From the NCBI RefSeq assembly GCF_041345015.1, contig NZ_CP166769.1, positions 744,001 to 808,000 on the forward strand: DNA of 64,000 nt, given 5' to 3'. The stretch comes from Bartonella sp. DGB1 (GTDB taxonomy: Bacteria > Pseudomonadota > Alphaproteobacteria > Rhizobiales > Rhizobiaceae). This document shows positions 39,668 through 48,589 of this stretch, piece after piece. The notes under the pieces were generated by a model. The model worked only from the letters and a program-made list of their open reading frames with translations. It did not search any database and was not told the origin of the DNA. How positions within the stretch are numbered: the stretch's first letter is position 1; each line of letters begins with the position of its first letter. A program made the position numbers and the translations under genes.

Positions 39668-39696
39668 TTGAAAAAATTAGCTAATTAATTTATTAA
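39668..39696 (+). promoter_or_regulatory. Candidate promoter of tRNA-His
   Basis: TTGAAA at 39668-39673 and TATTAA at 39691-39696 with a 17-base spacer end 13 bases before the tRNA. It lies just after the pyrD stop. Confidence 0.55.
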
Positions 39697-39709
39697 CAGA
39701 TAATACTGT

Positions 39710-39786
39710 GCGGTCGTAGCTCAGTTGGTTAGAGCGCAGGTTTGTGGCACCTGAGGTCGTAGGTTCGACCCCTACCGACCGTACCA
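39710..39786 (+). tRNA. tRNA-His (anticodon GTG), without encoded G-1
   Basis: A full cloverleaf of 77 bases. The anticodon arm CAGGT-TTGTGGC-ACCTG gives anticodon GTG, and CCA is encoded. The acceptor stem begins GCGGTCG and ends CGACCGT followed by A73; the base at -1 is T. Most bacteria encode G-1 paired with C73, whereas Alphaproteobacteria typically have A73 and no G-1, so this is a lineage marker. Confidence 0.98.
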
Positions 39787-40458
39787 TATTTTGGAAAAAA
39801 ACTAGTAAAATCAATTATTTGCAGTATATTCCAGGATAATAATCGTTTTTTTACACTTTCTCTTAAGTGTAAACTATTTAGAATTATGTGTATTATCTTA
39901 TATTTATGAGAATTACCTATATTAAATATCTTTTACTTATTTCAATATACTATTTATAACTATTAATAATCTTCAGCGTTATACGTCATTGACGGCCGTT
40001 TTTCTCTATATCCTAAAGTTAGATGGTAGCTTGTGTTGTAAAATGCTAGCTTTAAATTTATATATTGTTTTTTTTAAGATATTTGATTAACAGCTGAAAT
40101 TTTTATCAATTTTAAAATACATATATATTATTAGTTTGAACGGTTTATAAAAATTTTGTTAACATTTTTTTTGTGTCGTTACAATGAATGATTTATTATA
40201 ATGTCTATTATCTGTATTAAAGCCTTATCATAAAATATTTCATAAATTAATGATATTACTAGAATTTTCAATCAGATAGAATAGATAAGAAAAGATAGTT
40301 AAAATATCAACGATTACTGTTAGCTGACGCTGTACTTATGTAATCGCTGTTTTGAATATTTATAGTTGAACAATTATAGTATGTTGCTATTAATCTTGCT
40401 AGCATAGTTAATCTAAGGATAACAAAAACCAGAATTAAATTAATTAATTTATGCATTT
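39787..40458. other. Gene-free region after tRNA-His
   Basis: No gene was recognised in these 672 bases. The only structure noted is a 9-bp hairpin (TTTACACTT at 39850-39858 with AAGTGTAAA at 39865-39873). Short open stretches near 39970-40060 have no identifiable similarity. Confidence 0.5.
39850..39873. repeat. 9-bp inverted repeat downstream of tRNA-His
   Basis: TTTACACTT and AAGTGTAAA pair across a 6-base loop about 65 bases after the tRNA. The following T content is weak, so it may or may not end transcription. Confidence 0.45.
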
Positions 40459-42177
40459 TTATACATTTATTTTTTCTTTAATGTGTTGAAATTCTGGATT
40501 ATTTATTATTCTTTCAGGTGTGTCATCAACAATAATTTTACTTTTATCTACTATTATAACTCTAGTAAATCTATATAAATTCTCAATGTCATGAGTTACT
40601 GCAATTAAACTATTATCCCCTACCGCACTAAATATAGCTTCCCAAACATTTTTAGCTAATTGAGGATCAATTGCGCTGGTTGGCTCATCCAATAAATTTA
40701 TTGGACTAATGTTATTTATCATACGCAATAAGGATAGCCTTTTTGCTTCGCCCCCTGATATATTTTTTGCACCTTCATTAATTTTTCTAGCATCATTATT
40801 AAAAAAATGTTGTACCCCTAATTCCTCTATTCCTTTTATAGGTTCGATATTATTTTTACCAAAAAACACCGCTTGCTTAATATCACCCTCTAAAAATTGC
40901 GGTTGCTGTGGTACATAATGAATTAAATCTAAATGTTGTTTACTGCTTAAATCATTTATATTTACGATATTTTGCTTAGAGATTTTAATAAAAAGTTTTT
41001 TTCTCGCCTCGATATTTAAGCCAACAAGGGATTCTAGCAAGGTTGTTTTACCACCTCCACTTTCTCCTATCAGGGCCACTTTCTCACCATATTTTATGGT
41101 AATTGGGTGATCTAATATTAAGGAAGCTGTATCACTATTATTAATAGTTATTTTTTCTAAGATTAAATCTATTTTCTTATTATCTAACTTTAAATTAGTT
41201 TTTGCTTCTCGCTCAAAAGATTTTTGTTCTAATAATTCATGCAACGATTTTCTATCTGCACTAAATTGATTTAAAAAACGATAATTTTCACCTATTTCTG
41301 CGACTGAATTAAAAAAAGAATTTACTGCTGCAAATAATACAACTAATTTACCTGCATTAATATATGGAGTTTCAGATGATTGATCTAAAATTGTCCATAT
41401 TAATAATATAAAAATAGCGAAATTTATACTTAAAATCTTATTAATTGATAAAAAAGAAGCTGAATAACTAACTTTAATAGCACTATCAACATAGCTACTA
41501 TAAGCTTTTACTAATGGATTTAAAGCCGTTTTTACTGATTGTTCTAATTTTATAGCTTTAGCGCTATTGAATAATGTTGCCGTTTCACCTATTAGATTAT
41601 CTTCACTTTCATTTAATTTATCAATATGCTGACGCCGCCATTTTATAATATAATGAGTTATTATTAGGTAAATAGCACAACCTAATATTGTCCAAGATAA
41701 TATTATGATATCACCTGCTGTATATAATAATATGGCAAAAACAATAGATTGCACCAATAAAGGAAAGATATTATTGACAATAAAATGCAATAATGATTCA
41801 TGTGCGTGTATACCTCGTTCATAGGTTTTAAGTATTTGACCTATGCGGAGATTGTCAAAAAAACAAAATTCTTTATTTAAAATTTGTTTTGTCCAAATTA
41901 AAGAATTTTCCTTAACAGCACGTTGAATAAAAGTCGTAAGACCTATTGACTGTATAGGAGTTATAACTGCTTGAGTGATTATAGCTCCTAGGAATAATAA
42001 CAGCCATTGCCAAATATAACCTATGTCAAATATTAAGCCATCAGTCATGGCATTTATAATTTTTCCTAATATTATTGGAGGCAAAACTAAAATTGCTTTA
42101 CTAAGCGTTACAACTAATAACACCCCTAAAAACATCCAAAAATTCTTTTTTATTACTTTTATAACAAAATCTATCAT
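40459..42177 (-). CDS. ABC half-transporter, exporter fold (fused permease-ATPase), substrate unknown
   Basis: A 572-residue inner-membrane half-transporter. The N-terminal domain (about residues 10-290) has six hydrophobic helices; the C-terminal ATPase has Walker A GESGGGKTT at 371-379, Q-loop YVPQQPQFLEG at 421-431, signature ISGGEAKRL near 473-481, Walker B INLLDEP with Asp497 and Glu498, and H-loop His529. All catalytic residues are present, so it should be active as a homodimer or with a partner. The closest general resemblance by eye is to Atm1/HMT1-like exporters, but this is weak. A second half-transporter of the same architecture lies at 44760-46355, with an MFS gene between. No biosynthetic genes accompany them. 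Confidence 0.85.
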   Translation of the reverse strand: MIDFVIKVIKKNFWMFLGVLLVVTLSKAILVLPPIILGKIINAMTDGLIFDIGYIWQWLLLFLGAIITQAVITPIQSIGLTTFIQRAVKENSLIWTKQILNKEFCFFDNLRIGQILKTYERGIHAHESLLHFIVNNIFPLLVQSIVFAILLYTAGDIIILSWTILGCAIYLIITHYIIKWRRQHIDKLNESEDNLIGETATLFNSAKAIKLEQSVKTALNPLVKAYSSYVDSAIKVSYSASFLSINKILSINFAIFILLIWTILDQSSETPYINAGKLVVLFAAVNSFFNSVAEIGENYRFLNQFSADRKSLHELLEQKSFEREAKTNLKLDNKKIDLILEKITINNSDTASLILDHPITIKYGEKVALIGESGGGKTTLLESLVGLNIEARKKLFIKISKQNIVNINDLSSKQHLDLIHYVPQQPQFLEGDIKQAVFFGKNNIEPIKGIEELGVQHFFNNDARKINEGAKNISGGEAKRLSLLRMINNISPINLLDEPTSAIDPQLAKNVWEAIFSAVGDNSLIAVTHDIENLYRFTRVIIVDKSKIIVDDTPERIINNPEFQHIKEKINV

Positions 42178-42344
42178 TTTAATTCTTCTAGTAATATTTC
42201 ATTAGGAGTTATTAAATTCCCTGCTCTTAAAAGATTAAATCTGTCTAACCTAAGTACATATAATTAAATTACCTAATCTAGGTTACAAAAATTTAGCTTA
42301 TTTTAGAAGTCCTATAAATGAATAAATTTTTCTTGATCTCTGCT

Positions 42345-42372
42345 TTCATATAACTGAGTTCAGTTATATGAA
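42345..42372. repeat. 12-bp perfect inverted repeat
   Basis: TTCATATAACTG pairs perfectly with CAGTTATATGAA across a 4-base loop (AGTT). An A/T run is present on both sides. It lies about 170 bases upstream of the ABC gene start and may be a terminator or a regulator-binding palindrome. Confidence 0.6.
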
Positions 42373-42511
42373 TTTTAAAATATCTCATAATGGCTTCCCT
42401 TTTATTTATTACTAATAAAATAATAAAAACTTTATGTATTACGGTAATATAGTTTTTTTAAAAAATCAATCTTATATATTTTTGAATAATATACTAACAC
42501 AACGAGTATAT

Positions 42512-42537
42512 TAAAAAACTATAAGTCTTTTATAGTT
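42512..42537 (-). terminator. Terminator of the MFS gene
   Basis: On the minus strand AACTATAA and TTATAGTT form an 8-bp stem with a 5-base loop, followed directly by a run of T, about 50 bases after the MFS stop codon. Confidence 0.7.
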
Positions 42538-42589
42538 CTATAATCTCGAACAATTTGTAAGATTAATTTTAATTATATTTATTTTTAGC

Positions 42590-43885
42590 TTAAAAAGTAG
42601 CCTTTATTTTAGTTTTTCTAGTGTGCTGAGTATATAATAAATATAATCCTCCTACTATAAGGAGAAGCCCTGCAATAAAAATATAAGCACCATAAACAGT
42701 TAATGGAATATTTAATAAAATAATAAGGCTATCTACTATATTATTAACACTCTGCGACGTCATAGCTGTTCCAATAAGGGAGCTAAAAGCCAGTATTGAG
42801 GTTATAGTTGAGGACACTCGACCCATATAGGAATTTGTAACTTCAATTTGTAAAATAGGTCCTTGAAGAATAGCAAATAAAGAAAAAAGTATCCCACATA
42901 AAAATAGTAAACACCAAGCTAAAAACAAAGGAGGTGTAAGAGCATACGCTAAATAACCGCAACCTAATAAAATTAAACTAATTGAAAATAATTTATAAAG
43001 TGGTATAACTTTTGAAAGCAATTTTACTAAAAATGTAGCAACGGCTCCTCCTATCGGAAAAGCTGTAAGTATCCAACCATATTCAACGGCAGAAAAACCA
43101 AGAGTTTTTAAGCTATATATAGAAAGCATAACATTATTAATACCTAAAGTAAAACCATAAAGAGCAACACCTATCGCTAAAACTCTTATTTTTTTATGAT
43201 TCCAAGTAAACTGTAACCCCTCCCATAGTTCGCACCAAAAAGACGGATGTTGAACTGTTTTTTTAGGACGTGTTTGTAGATTTTTAATAAAGCAAATACA
43301 GATCATCGAACTTAAAAAAGTTAATATATTAATAACTAGCACCCAAAGCGGTCCAAGCAATAAAAATATACTAGGTCCAATTGCTCCTGTAATCACGGCA
43401 ATTCCTGTAAGCGCAAACATCGACTTAGAAGAAGCTTCTATACGTCTCTCAGATGGTATCACTAGTTGCATAACAGTTTGACGGGAAGCATTAAAAAATT
43501 GCGCCATTATACCATTGAAGAACAACAAAATTAATAAAGTAACTAGGAGCTGCAATGCACTAAGAGAGTACGTTAAATAAAGTAACATAAAAATTATAAA
43601 AGTAACTGACCGCATTATATCAGCAGTGATCATTACATAAACTGGTAGCAGTCGATCAGCCCAAGTTCCAGCAACAATTGAAAACACCATACGTGGTATA
43701 GCAGTAGCAAGAACTATGCTTGCAACAGCAGTTGTTAAAAAAGAACTATCTTTAAAAATATCAACAATCAACCAAATAATTACTATAGTTGAGAAAAGAT
43801 ACTCTCCAAATGATGAAAAAATTTGTCCTAACCACAAACAGGCAAAATTTCTATTAATAAAAATTTTTTTGTTTAAAGAATTCAT
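42590..43885 (-). CDS. MFS permease, efflux type (MFS_3/EntS-like)
   Basis: A 431-residue major-facilitator protein with about twelve hydrophobic helices. The N-terminal signature FACLWLGQIFSSFGEYLFS and the first inter-helix motif VAGTWADRLLP match the family holding EntS-type siderophore exporters and macrolide efflux pumps. Middle and later motifs GLQFTWNHKKIRVLAIG and FPIGGAVATFLVKL fit the same group. Substrate is unknown. It is transcribed toward one ABC half-transporter and away from another, across an 874-base gap. The start at 43885 lacks a clear Shine-Dalgarno. Confidence 0.87.
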   Translation of the reverse strand: MNSLNKKIFINRNFACLWLGQIFSSFGEYLFSTIVIIWLIVDIFKDSSFLTTAVASIVLATAIPRMVFSIVAGTWADRLLPVYVMITADIMRSVTFIIFMLLYLTYSLSALQLLVTLLILLFFNGIMAQFFNASRQTVMQLVIPSERRIEASSKSMFALTGIAVITGAIGPSIFLLLGPLWVLVINILTFLSSMICICFIKNLQTRPKKTVQHPSFWCELWEGLQFTWNHKKIRVLAIGVALYGFTLGINNVMLSIYSLKTLGFSAVEYGWILTAFPIGGAVATFLVKLLSKVIPLYKLFSISLILLGCGYLAYALTPPLFLAWCLLFLCGILFSLFAILQGPILQIEVTNSYMGRVSSTITSILAFSSLIGTAMTSQSVNNIVDSLIILLNIPLTVYGAYIFIAGLLLIVGGLYLLYTQHTRKTKIKATF

Positions 43886-44759
43886 ATTATCAATTGCTTC
43901 ATCTAAAACAACTCAAATTTGTCCAATTGTTTTTGAATAAAATTTACCTTAAAAAATTTATACAGAGATCTTCATTTTAAAATTAATTTATATATGCTAA
44001 CACAAGAGTTATTGCATATAAACTTACTTTGCACTTATTTTACATAACATTAACAACTTCTCAATTTAAATTAAGAAAGATAGCTATACCACTATGCGAC
44101 TCCTCTGCTAACTGCTAATATTGTGATACATTAATCTTTTTTAGCATTGTCTTTCCTTTCTTTAGAGATTACTATAAATTCATGAAAATAACTAAATCTA
44201 TCTAATTTCCAAACGGCAAGAGCAATATTCTTTCAAAAAATAACGATATTTATAATTTTACTTTTTATACTCATGTATAAATAAAGATGTTCATAAAAAA
44301 TATTGCAACATAACATATTATTAAATTAAGTAAAGCTTAAACAACTAATATAATATCAATAGTAATTATAGCTTTTTTCTATTCATGATTACTATAAATA
44401 GCGCAGAAAAATATTTAATTAAAGTAATGAGTAATATTTACTTGAATTTTAGCAAAAAACAGGTAACATATTATTAAAATTATGTAAATAAGGTGCAAAT
44501 AGTCGAATAACTAAAATATATTAATCTTAGTAATTATAGAATAATACTAGCTAATATTAATTATTTAGTAAAAAAAAATTGTAAATAAATTTTAGCAATA
44601 ATTACTAAATATTTGTTATAAATGTATCACTGTTATAACAAAATCTTAAAATATTTATTATTTAAAAATAATAGAGATAACTTAGCAAAACTCTAACAAA
44701 AATGCTGCTAACCATTACGGGTTATACTGATAAGATGAATTTTGGAGATATTATTTCGC
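43886..44759. other. Gene-free divergent region between MFS and ABC genes
   Basis: No coding sequence is supported in these 874 very AT-rich bases. A 13-base word GATTACTATAAAT occurs twice (near 44167 and 44386). The region must hold the promoters of both flanking transporter genes; its length is well beyond what two promoters need. Confidence 0.5.
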
Positions 44760-46355
44760 ATGAAATTAGCCCTTTATGTTTTATATAACAGCTTTATTGC
44801 TTTAACAACTAGAACAAAAGTTTTTTTATATTTATCTATGTTATTTTTTATATTAGATATAGTAATAAAAGTATCTGCTCCAGTAGTTTTTGCTTATCTT
44901 ATATATAATGCTCAAACAAGCACTGATGGTTTTATTTTAGTTATCCTCATATATTCAAGTTTATATTTTTTTTCTAAAGTTTGTAGTTCTTTAATGATAA
45001 ATTTTTATTATAATTTTGAGCAAAAAATGCAAAAAAATATTTTATGCGATTTTTTAGCTAAATTTTATAAGATCAATTATTATGATGGTATTAAACATAC
45101 TCATAGTGAAGTAGCTAATATTTTAAATAGAGGCTCTTTTGGCTTACGTTCTGCATTTTATCATCTGGTTTATTTTATTATACCGCCAATTATAGAGGCT
45201 CTTTTAATAATTATAATAATATTTTATAAATTAGATCTTAACCTTGCTATTTTTTTCTTAGCAATAATATTGCTATTAATTATTATTACTTGTTCTATTG
45301 CAAAAAAAATTCAAAAAGCGGAAGAAAGCTATTATGAAGTTTATTCAAAAAATTTCAAAATATTATTTGAAGGTATAAGGTCATCTGAATTTTTACGTTC
45401 ATTCAATAAAACAAATTGGTTCCTTTCCATATATGATAAATCATGCTTATTGTTTATGAAAAAGGTTCTAGCAACTATTCCTTTAAGAATAATATCTGAA
45501 ATATCTTTTGGCTTATTATTATTTGTATTATTCTTTTTTTCTAATTTATATATTTATCGCATGTCTACTGACAATTTACAATTTATAGCTGATCTAGTGC
45601 TTATTAACGGTCTTATATTACAATTTACTGCTCCTTTATTTAAATTTGCTGCTTCTTATAATTTTTTCATTGGTGGTATAGCTAGTGCTGCACAATTTTT
45701 TCACCTCTATCTCGCTCCAGCTAATGCTGAAAAACATGCTCATGTAAAAAAAGAAAAAGCCTTAGCATTTTGTAGTCATAATCTTTCTATTGAATATCCT
45801 GATAGAAAACATTTAACTTACCCTGACTTAATAATTGAAGATAAAAAAATTGTTTTGATCGAAGGCGCTTCTGGTATTGGTAAATCTTCTGTAGCAAAGG
45901 CTTTAGCAGGACTTATCCCATATAAAGGAATAGTTGCAAGTAGATATAAAACAACAGATGTTTATTATCTTTCTCAAAAAGTTGATATATTTGACATGAG
46001 TGTTTTTGATAATATTCTTTTAGGTAGTGAATTAGACATGCTTAAATTTGAAAATTGTCTGACTCAAGTAGGTTTTAGTCAGGAAGAAATTGCAGATCTT
46101 AAAAATCGTCCTTTAGGCGAAGGTGGTTCAAATATTTCTGGCGGACAAGCACAAAGAATTGGCTTAGCGCGTGTCTTATATCACAATGCTAAAGTAATTA
46201 TTCTGGATGAACCAACAACTGGTCTTGATAATAAAACAGTTAAGGCAGTTTTGAAAATGATTGTTGATATCTCAAAAGGTAGAAGTATGATTATAGTGAG
46301 TCATGATGAACGTATTAAAGCTATTGCATCTCAGATTATTAAACTGGATTATTAG
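44760..46355 (+). CDS. ABC half-transporter, exporter fold (fused permease-ATPase), substrate unknown
   Basis: A 531-residue half-transporter. The first 310 residues hold about six hydrophobic helices; the ATPase has Walker A GASGIGKSS at about 369-377, Q-loop YYLSQKVDIFDMS, signature ISGGQAQRIGLAR, Walker B VIILDEPTTGLD and H-loop VSHDE, all intact. The ATG at 44760 is chosen, with a GGAG site 12 bases upstream; a TTG at 44742 is in frame but overlaps that site. It differs clearly in sequence from the half-transporter at 40459-42177, so the two may form a heterodimer like other paired exporter-fold transporters, but this is inference. Direction is opposite to that gene. Confidence 0.85.
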   Translation: MKLALYVLYNSFIALTTRTKVFLYLSMLFFILDIVIKVSAPVVFAYLIYNAQTSTDGFILVILIYSSLYFFSKVCSSLMINFYYNFEQKMQKNILCDFLAKFYKINYYDGIKHTHSEVANILNRGSFGLRSAFYHLVYFIIPPIIEALLIIIIIFYKLDLNLAIFFLAIILLLIIITCSIAKKIQKAEESYYEVYSKNFKILFEGIRSSEFLRSFNKTNWFLSIYDKSCLLFMKKVLATIPLRIISEISFGLLLFVLFFFSNLYIYRMSTDNLQFIADLVLINGLILQFTAPLFKFAASYNFFIGGIASAAQFFHLYLAPANAEKHAHVKKEKALAFCSHNLSIEYPDRKHLTYPDLIIEDKKIVLIEGASGIGKSSVAKALAGLIPYKGIVASRYKTTDVYYLSQKVDIFDMSVFDNILLGSELDMLKFENCLTQVGFSQEEIADLKNRPLGEGGSNISGGQAQRIGLARVLYHNAKVIILDEPTTGLDNKTVKAVLKMIVDISKGRSMIIVSHDERIKAIASQIIKLDY

Positions 46356-46881
46356 AGTTTTATTTATAACAGTCTTAATTCATATTGCCCTACCCCTTTA
46401 TTGATAAAGATTAATGTTTAAATAACCTAGATATAATTTTAAAAGGTGAATCTTGAAAAAATATAACAAAGATATATTTATGATTATGCTTATATCGAAA
46501 TAATTATATTAAATGGCTGTTAATTATAATATCGCAAAAAATATAATACTTTATTTAATTTTTACAGATGCTTATGCGCATTAAACTTTATGATGTTATA
46601 TGTCTTACCTAATTGTTACTAAACATAGGTTCAATTGTATATTTCTTCTCTAGAGTCTGTATATTAAGTTGCATCAGTTCACGTTAAACAGCTGACGCAA
46701 ACATATCTACACCAACACGTATAAATCTACTAGCTGCTTAAGGCTGAATTACATAATGTTTGCTAATCATTTAACTTTGTGATCAGTAGTAGCATTAACT
46801 TAGAACTCATCTAATTAATGATCAACAATTAATAATCTCATCTACGCCTACTTAATAGTTATAAAGAAAAAACAACGTAAC
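46356..46881. other. Gene-free region with possible decayed sequence
   Basis: These 526 bases contain no intact gene. On the minus strand a stretch near 46650-46750 reads through two stops with a faint short-chain-dehydrogenase-like pattern, too weak to annotate as a gene. Confidence 0.4.
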
Positions 46882-47400
46882 TTAGTGTTTACCAGCTGTT
46901 TGAAGTGCCTCCAAGACTTGTTGACTTATTTCTTGGTGAGTCAACCACCGCCATCCACTTGTTAATATTTTACGTCTCAATCTCACTTCAGTGTAACTAA
47001 TATTATTAACGCGCGCGTGTTCAGCAATCATTACAGATTCTGCTTTAGAGCCAAAAATATGAATGATATGAGGAGGTCTAGTCCATGTAGATATCTGATC
47101 AATCAATTGACAGGAAAATGCGTGAGCCGACGAATGTACCCATAATATGAAATATTCTAAGTCTGTCCATTGCCCCAAATCTTTTACAAATTGCAACCTA
47201 GATGTTTCACAATAATAATCCAAATAAACACATTTAGCTTTCATACATAGACGTTCTATTTCAGATTTATTAGATAGAAAACGGGACGCGATGATCACCT
47301 TATCTAGCCCTAATGCTTCACATAAAGGAACCAGCATGCCCGTTCCACCAACAACTAAATAACGATAATTGCTAGTATTTTTACTGACCATTTTTCTCAT
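46882..47400 (-). CDS. SDR-like Rossmann-fold protein, probably acquired
   Basis: A 172-residue protein beginning MRKMVSKNTSNYRYLVVGGTGML, with a Rossmann-type GGTGML loop near residues 19-24, a central WVHSSAHAF segment, a HIFGSKAES motif, and a C-terminal SGWRWLTHQEISQQVLEAL. This pattern resembles a family of short SDR-like proteins of about 180 residues known to me from Bacillus relatives; it lacks the Tyr-x-x-x-Lys pair of classical SDRs. The ATG at 47400 is preceded by an AGGTGG site; a GTG at 47406 is in frame but overlaps that site. Base composition is visibly higher in G+C than its neighbours, a sign of transfer. A decayed FMN-reductase gene lies directly upstream. Function unknown. 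Confidence 0.65.
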   Translation of the reverse strand: MRKMVSKNTSNYRYLVVGGTGMLVPLCEALGLDKVIIASRFLSNKSEIERLCMKAKCVYLDYYCETSRLQFVKDLGQWTDLEYFILWVHSSAHAFSCQLIDQISTWTRPPHIIHIFGSKAESVMIAEHARVNNISYTEVRLRRKILTSGWRWLTHQEISQQVLEALQTAGKH

Positions 47401-47414
47401 TTCCACCTAAAAAT

Positions 47415-47850
47415 CTATACATTTCTTCTGTAAGATATTACAGCATTTTTGAATTTTTTATTGCACAGATGCCACGTATACCTATTATCTTCAGATACAA
47501 AATATGCTTTTAATAATGCAACTTGACAATGCAATGCATACCCTCTCAATATTCGAACAACTGAAACAAGATACTCACACGGTAACACAGATTTAAATGG
47601 TCTACCACTATGAACAATTAGACAAACCAGTTTATTTAAACTGGCATCATAAGCGTAAATTGTCAAGCGCCTTCTTTAACAGATCAAGGTAAGATCCTTG
47701 GTATAGGGCTTGTAAGAATAACACCATCAGCGGTTGAGTTGTCATTAATAAAAGCACGCACTTCAGCTTTTGGATTATTCTTCACATCATGATGCCACTT
47801 AGGATCTTCTAGTGGTAACGGTTGTTAACGAAAATTAAACCACTTTGACA
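47415..47850 (-). pseudogene. Decayed NADPH-dependent FMN reductase-like gene
   Basis: Three reading-frame pieces on the minus strand join into one flavodoxin-fold reductase. From 47824 down: QPLPLEDPKWHHDV, later ADGVILTSP; then in another frame YQGSYLDLLKKALDNL (about 47653-47705), the typical SP-Y-x-G-S-x-x-x-LKNALD motif; then in a third frame NKLVCLIVHSGRPF and VVRILRGYALHCQV (47415-47635), the typical KPV-x-LI...LR-x-VVR region. A stop (TAA, 47825-47827) interrupts the upstream part. At least two frameshifts and one nonsense codon make it a pseudogene. The last piece alone would look like an 83-residue gene with a TTG start. It lies 14 bases before the SDR-like gene. Confidence 0.65.
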
Positions 47851-48265
47851 GTTGCACTACACTCCATTAGAAAGTGGACAAATATTGAGCTAAAACAAAT
47901 GTAAATGACGGACGACGTATCGAACTTAATATAATTAAAATTTTCAATAAATTTTTCCTTCTTATCGCTCTTAAACTGTGGGTTGTAAACTTTTATAAAT
48001 GTTATAATTGGAATTATAAATATCTCTTCTATAACAACTCCTAAAGTTAGGATGTACCTAGATATTATACTTATAAATAAAAAAGGCTAGTTAAGAAAAC
48101 AAAAATGATAAATATATTAGGTATAGATACAGGGTAAGGGAAAGCGGTAACTTTACCACTCTTGACAAAAAGTACCTGTTGACTGAATAAACTGTATTAT
48201 TGCAACTAACAACAATATCTGTGAGACTATACCATTTCGAGTATATAAAAGTTCGTTGTAGTCAA
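47851..48265. other. Gene-free region before tRNA-Ser
   Basis: No intact gene was recognised in these 415 bases. The left part may contain the remaining, unrecognisable N-terminal end of the decayed reductase. A short forward stretch starting at 48104 (MINILGIDTG then stop) is too short to name. Confidence 0.45.
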
Positions 48266-48355
48266 TGGCGGTGAGAGAGGGATTCGAACCCTCGATACAG
48301 TTTCCCGTATACACGCGTTCCAGGCGTGCGCCTTCAACCACTCGGCCACCTCACC
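48266..48355 (-). tRNA. tRNA-Ser (anticodon GGA)
   Basis: A 90-base class II tRNA with a long variable arm. The anticodon arm CACGC-CTGGAAC-GCGTG gives anticodon GGA, the T-arm GGGTTCGAATCCC is normal, acceptor GGTGAGG pairs with its 3' partner, and CCA is encoded. Confidence 0.98.
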
Positions 48356-48365
48356 ATTATCTCAA

Positions 48366-48394
48366 TATATAACCAGCATAGATATTTTTTGCAA
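48366..48394 (-). promoter_or_regulatory. Candidate promoter of tRNA-Ser
   Basis: On the minus strand TTGCAA (48389-48394) and TATATA (48366-48371) are 17 bases apart, ending 10 bases before the tRNA. Confidence 0.55.
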
Positions 48395-48468
48395 GTAATT
48401 TTATATCTTATCTTAAACTAATTTAATAATTTTAATAAAATAAATTAAATATTGAACGATAGTAATAT

Positions 48469-48501
48469 CCATTAAGTCTTATTATAAGCAAGACTTAATG
48501 G
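48469..48501. repeat. 12-bp perfect inverted repeat upstream of small membrane protein
   Basis: CCATTAAGTCTT at 48469-48480 pairs perfectly with AAGACTTAATGG at 48490-48501 across a 9-base loop. No T-run follows on either strand, so an operator or an RNA structure is as likely as a terminator. Confidence 0.6.
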
Positions 48502-48589
48502 CAATTCTAAAGAATAATCCTTAAATAATGGAACCATTAATAACATATAAACATTCATATGTACTTAATTTAATTAATATGAGGTTGTA

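Larger units (their letters stand above)
42178..42589. other. Intergenic region between MFS and ABC genes
   Basis: These 412 bases hold no recognisable gene. They contain a terminator-like hairpin for the MFS gene (42517-42537) and a second 12-bp hairpin (42345-42372) before the ABC gene, which suggests that the two minus-strand genes are transcribed separately. Confidence 0.55.

Noticed and set aside
40459-46355. Naming the ABC/MFS genes ybtP, ybtQ and ybtX
   Set aside because: The gene set is similar, but no sequence feature specific to those proteins was recognised, so no symbols were given.
46650-46850. Minus-strand stretch with a faint short-chain-dehydrogenase pattern (AASRF, RELMQLNI) across two stop codons
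   Set aside because: The likeness is short and depends on assuming that two stops replaced conserved residues; without a search it is not enough to annotate.
47415-47666. An independent 83-residue protein
   Set aside because: It has only a TTG start with no ribosome-binding site and matches the last third of an FMN reductase broken upstream.
48104-48180. RuvC-like or transposase-like start (MINILGIDTG)
   Set aside because: Only about ten codons before a stop, and no continuation of either family in any frame.
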